From positions 1 to 15,521 of the forward strand of contig NZ_JAFLSB010000034.1 in the NCBI RefSeq assembly GCF_022511165.1: a stretch of 15,521 bases of DNA. Direction: 5' to 3'. Position numbers and translations under genes: made by a program. The stretch is from Helicobacter sp. (lineage in GTDB: Bacteria; Campylobacterota; Campylobacteria; Campylobacterales; Helicobacteraceae). Below, piece after piece: positions 13,462 to 15,521 of the stretch; the first letter of the stretch is position 1; every line of letters begins with the position of its first letter. The notes below the pieces were generated by a model that saw only the letters and a program-made list of their open reading frames with translations, did no database searches and was not told the DNA's origin.

Positions 13462-14379
13462 TTAGTAATTTGTCCAAGAAAATGAACTTTTATTTGTATC
13501 TAAATCACTTAGAATCTTCTTATCTTGCGCACTTAAGCTAAAATCAAAAACATTGATATTCTCTTGCATTCTTGCTTTTTTTGAAGTTTTAGGAATCACA
13601 GAAATGCCCTGCTCTATTAAAAATCGCAAAATCACTTGAGCGGGTGTTTTATTATATTTTTGTGCGATTGTCTTTAAGGTAGGATTCTCTAAAATCGAGC
13701 CTTGCCCTGCGATAAAAGGACTCCAAGACTGCAACAATGTTTTGCCTTTCATTGCCTCTCTAAGTGGCTTTTGCTGCATAAGCAAATGTGTTTCACATTG
13801 ATTAATCGCAGGGACAACCTCACAAAAACGCACAAACTCCTTATAGACTTTTGCCCCAAAATTTGAAATACCAATACTCTTTAAAATCCCCTGCTTATAG
13901 AAAGATTCCATTGCTTGATACATTGCTTTTGATTGTGGGTAGGCTCTGTGAAGCAGTAAGGAATCTATATAATCCAAATTAAGGGCTTTGAGGGATTTTT
14001 CAATGGATTTCTTTGTAGAATCCACGCTATCTGCCTCTAAAAGCTTTGTTTGGATAAAGAACTCCTCGCGCTTTATACCCCCTGCGAGTGCGTTTCTAAC
14101 AGCCGCCCCAAGCTCACTTTCGTTGCGATACATTTGAGCGCTATCAAAAAGCCGATAGCCCACTTCTATGGCTTCACTCATTGCTTTTTGTCCTGCTTTA
14201 CCTGTGAGTGAATAAGTGCCAAGCCCAAGAATAGGCATTTTTATGCCATTATTGAGGGTAAGAAATTGCATTTTTACTCCTTTTGCAGAATCTTGGGCTA
14301 AAAGAACATTCCCTAACCCTCCAAATGCTACCACAGCTGCCATTTGTGCCGAAGTTTTCAAAAAATCTCGTCTGTGCAT
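13462..14379 (-). CDS. Tat-exported aldo/keto reductase
   Basis: This 305-residue protein starts MHRRDFLKTSAQ, a twin-arginine motif (RRDFLK, 3-8), followed by a hydrophobic stretch (11-27) and a likely cleavage site near LLAQDS. The rest is a full (alpha/beta)8 aldo/keto reductase: MPILGLGTYSL (48-58), and the catalytic tetrad Asp79 and Tyr84 (FDSAQMY), Lys112 (IQTKLL) and His144 (LLLHRAYP). GISNFGA (about 171-177) and the coenzyme-binding SVIPKTSK stretch near the C-terminus are also present. It reduces aldehydes or ketones with NADPH; an exported NADPH enzyme is odd because the periplasm has little free NADPH. AAGGGG lies about 7 bases before the ATG. The gene begins 35 bp after the hydrolase stop, so the two form an operon that ends at the dyad before tRNA-Asn. 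Confidence 0.9.
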   Translation of the reverse strand: MHRRDFLKTSAQMAAVVAFGGLGNVLLAQDSAKGVKMQFLTLNNGIKMPILGLGTYSLTGKAGQKAMSEAIEVGYRLFDSAQMYRNESELGAAVRNALAGGIKREEFFIQTKLLEADSVDSTKKSIEKSLKALNLDYIDSLLLHRAYPQSKAMYQAMESFYKQGILKSIGISNFGAKVYKEFVRFCEVVPAINQCETHLLMQQKPLREAMKGKTLLQSWSPFIAGQGSILENPTLKTIAQKYNKTPAQVILRFLIEQGISVIPKTSKKARMQENINVFDFSLSAQDKKILSDLDTNKSSFSWTNY

Positions 14380-14414
14380 TGTTTCCCCTTTTAATCTTAA
14401 GATGTATGAAACAT

Positions 14415-15407
14415 TTATACCACATTTTGCTTAAAAAACTCTGCAATCTTATCAAAAGGGATTTTGTCTTTATTATCATACAAATCTGTGTGATTTGCGC
14501 CTTTAATGATAAGCAATTCTTTATTATTGCCTTTGAGTTTTTTAAAAGCATCTTCTGAAAAATACCTGCTGTGTGCATTTTCTCCGTGTATGAGCAAAAC
14601 TGCATTTTCTATTTCATCACTATATTGGAGAATAGGCGCATTCAAAAAGCCAAGAACAGAGGTAAGATTCCAGCCATTATTGGAATTTAAAGAGCGTATA
14701 TGATAACCTCTTTGTGTTTTATAATAAGCGTGATAATCGTGCATAAACTGCGGTGCATCGCTTGGCAAGCTTTCAGGCACACCTCCAGCAAGTGCGTATG
14801 TGCCACTCTCATAATCTTTAATTCTCTGTTGGGAAAGCATTTTTCGCTTTTGCAATCGTGCCTCTTTGCTATCTTCTTTATCATTATAGCCATTAGCACT
14901 CACCCTTGACATATCATACATTGTCGAGGCAAGAGTTGCCTTGATGCGCGGATCATTTGCTGCTGCATTGATGGCTAATCCACCCCAACCACAAATGCCA
15001 ATAATGCCAATTTTCTCTCTATCAACATTTTTGTGTAGGCTCAAAAAATCCACCGCCGCGCTAAAATCCTCTGTATTTATATCTGGCGAAGCAACATTGC
15101 GAGGCTCTCCCCCACTTTCTCCTGTGAAAGAAGGATCAAAAGCAAGAGTGATAAAGCCACTCTCTGCCAAAGTTTGTGCATACAAGCCACTCGCTTGCTC
15201 TTTTACTGCCCCAAAAGGACCGCAAATTGCGATTGCAGGAAGTGCGCCTTGTATTTCTTTTGGCTCATTCATATCTCCCACAAGCGTAATGCCAAAGCGA
15301 TTTTTAAACTCTACTTTTTTAACCTCAACCTTATCGCTTTTAGCAAAAGTTTTATCCCATTTTTTGGTTGGGCTTATCCGCGCTGTTTTGTTTTTAGAAT
15401 CTCCCAT
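14415..15407 (-). CDS. Alpha/beta hydrolase, YcjY/dienelactone-hydrolase-like
   Basis: This 330-residue protein has an alpha/beta-hydrolase core. PAIAICGPFGAVKEQ (57-71) is the oxyanion-side loop, ITLAFDPSFTGESGG (86-100) a strand and loop, and GIIGICGWGGLAINAA (134-149) the nucleophile elbow, with Cys139 in place of the usual Ser, as in dienelactone hydrolases. VLLIHGENAHSRYFSEDA (270-287) carries the acid-residue region and IKGANHTDLYD (301-311) the catalytic His306. Relatives are often annotated YcjY or alpha/beta hydrolase and occur with aldo/keto reductases and CMD proteins in gut Campylobacterota and Proteobacteria (from memory). No signal peptide is visible (MGDSKNKTAR), unlike its two exported partners. 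An AGGGAG ribosome-binding site supports the start. Substrate unknown. Confidence 0.85.
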   Translation of the reverse strand: MGDSKNKTARISPTKKWDKTFAKSDKVEVKKVEFKNRFGITLVGDMNEPKEIQGALPAIAICGPFGAVKEQASGLYAQTLAESGFITLAFDPSFTGESGGEPRNVASPDINTEDFSAAVDFLSLHKNVDREKIGIIGICGWGGLAINAAANDPRIKATLASTMYDMSRVSANGYNDKEDSKEARLQKRKMLSQQRIKDYESGTYALAGGVPESLPSDAPQFMHDYHAYYKTQRGYHIRSLNSNNGWNLTSVLGFLNAPILQYSDEIENAVLLIHGENAHSRYFSEDAFKKLKGNNKELLIIKGANHTDLYDNKDKIPFDKIAEFFKQNVV

Positions 15408-15507
15408 AACTCTCCCTTATGATATTAAAGTGCATTTGTGCTTGCTTTTAAGCTCAAATCTTTTAGGTATATTAAGCCCTTAAAGATTCCACAAATGTAT
15501 GCACGCC

Positions 15508-15521
15508 ATTATAAAACCTGA
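15508..15521 (-). promoter_or_regulatory. Partial promoter of the hydrolase-AKR operon (cut by window edge)
   Basis: On the minus strand a perfect TATAAT (15508-15513) is preceded by TCAGGTTT, so 12 bases (AGGTTTTATAAT) are identical to the CMD promoter's right half-site plus -10. The -35 lies beyond the window. The leader to the hydrolase start would be about 95 bases. Confidence 0.45.

Noticed and set aside
14941..15483. 180-codon plus-strand ORF opposite the alpha/beta hydrolase
   Set aside because: It is antisense to a well-supported gene with catalytic motifs. Its serine/leucine-rich composition is that of an antisense shadow, and no ribosome-binding site or family is seen.

Overview
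The window looks like chromosomal DNA from a low-GC member of the Campylobacterota, most likely an enterohepatic Helicobacter. The reasons are the AT-rich base composition, the bamD-lon gene pair (I recall the same adjacency in H. pylori), a FliW gene, and AGATTC/GAATCT-rich coding sequence. Genus is inferred from gene content; I ran no database search.

Layout. Positions 1-1.1 kb (minus strand) hold the start of an exported protein cut by the window edge and a cysteine-synthase-family gene (cysK/cysM). Positions 1.24-1.63 kb hold the decayed C-terminal end of a glycosyltransferase. Positions 1.6-4.9 kb (minus strand) are bamD, lon and a small membrane-protein ORF, read as one unit. A 156-bp divergent promoter region follows. 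Positions 5.0-10.3 kb (plus strand) form a tightly packed run, fliW-proC-tgt-rbfA-rimP-ribD-trmN6-like, with gaps of at most 21 bp and three gene overlaps. Positions 10.33-10.67 kb contain no intact gene and look like decayed coding sequence. Positions 10.7-12.1 kb (minus strand) are an SPFH/stomatin-like gene followed by an NfeD-like gene, a classic membrane-quality-control pair. Positions 12.26-15.4 kb (minus strand) hold an alpha/beta hydrolase, a Tat-exported aldo/keto reductase, a tRNA-Asn and a Tat-exported tandem carboxymuconolactone decarboxylase (CMD) family protein.

How the genes work together. The plus-strand run mixes flagellar assembly control (FliW), proline synthesis (ProC), translation and ribosome maturation (Tgt, RbfA, RimP, the TrmN6-like enzyme) and riboflavin synthesis (RibD). 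Its most striking feature is a C-terminal extension of about 100 residues on ProC that resembles the small N-terminal domain of translation initiation factor IF2. The rbfA-rimP pair beside it lacks its usual infB neighbour. The right-hand cluster looks like a stress or redox module. The CMD gene has a promoter with perfect -35 and -10 boxes, a 19-bp spacer and a dyad in that spacer, the layout of MerR-family-activated promoters. The hydrolase-AKR operon appears to share the same half-site plus -10 at the very end of the window. The tRNA-Asn sits between the two units behind a perfect TTGACA-17-TATAAT promoter that lies inside a terminator-like dyad.

No CRISPR array, insertion sequence, prophage or conjugative element is visible. 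The best candidates for something new are the ProC-IF2N fusion and the putative MerR-type regulon of exported redox enzymes.
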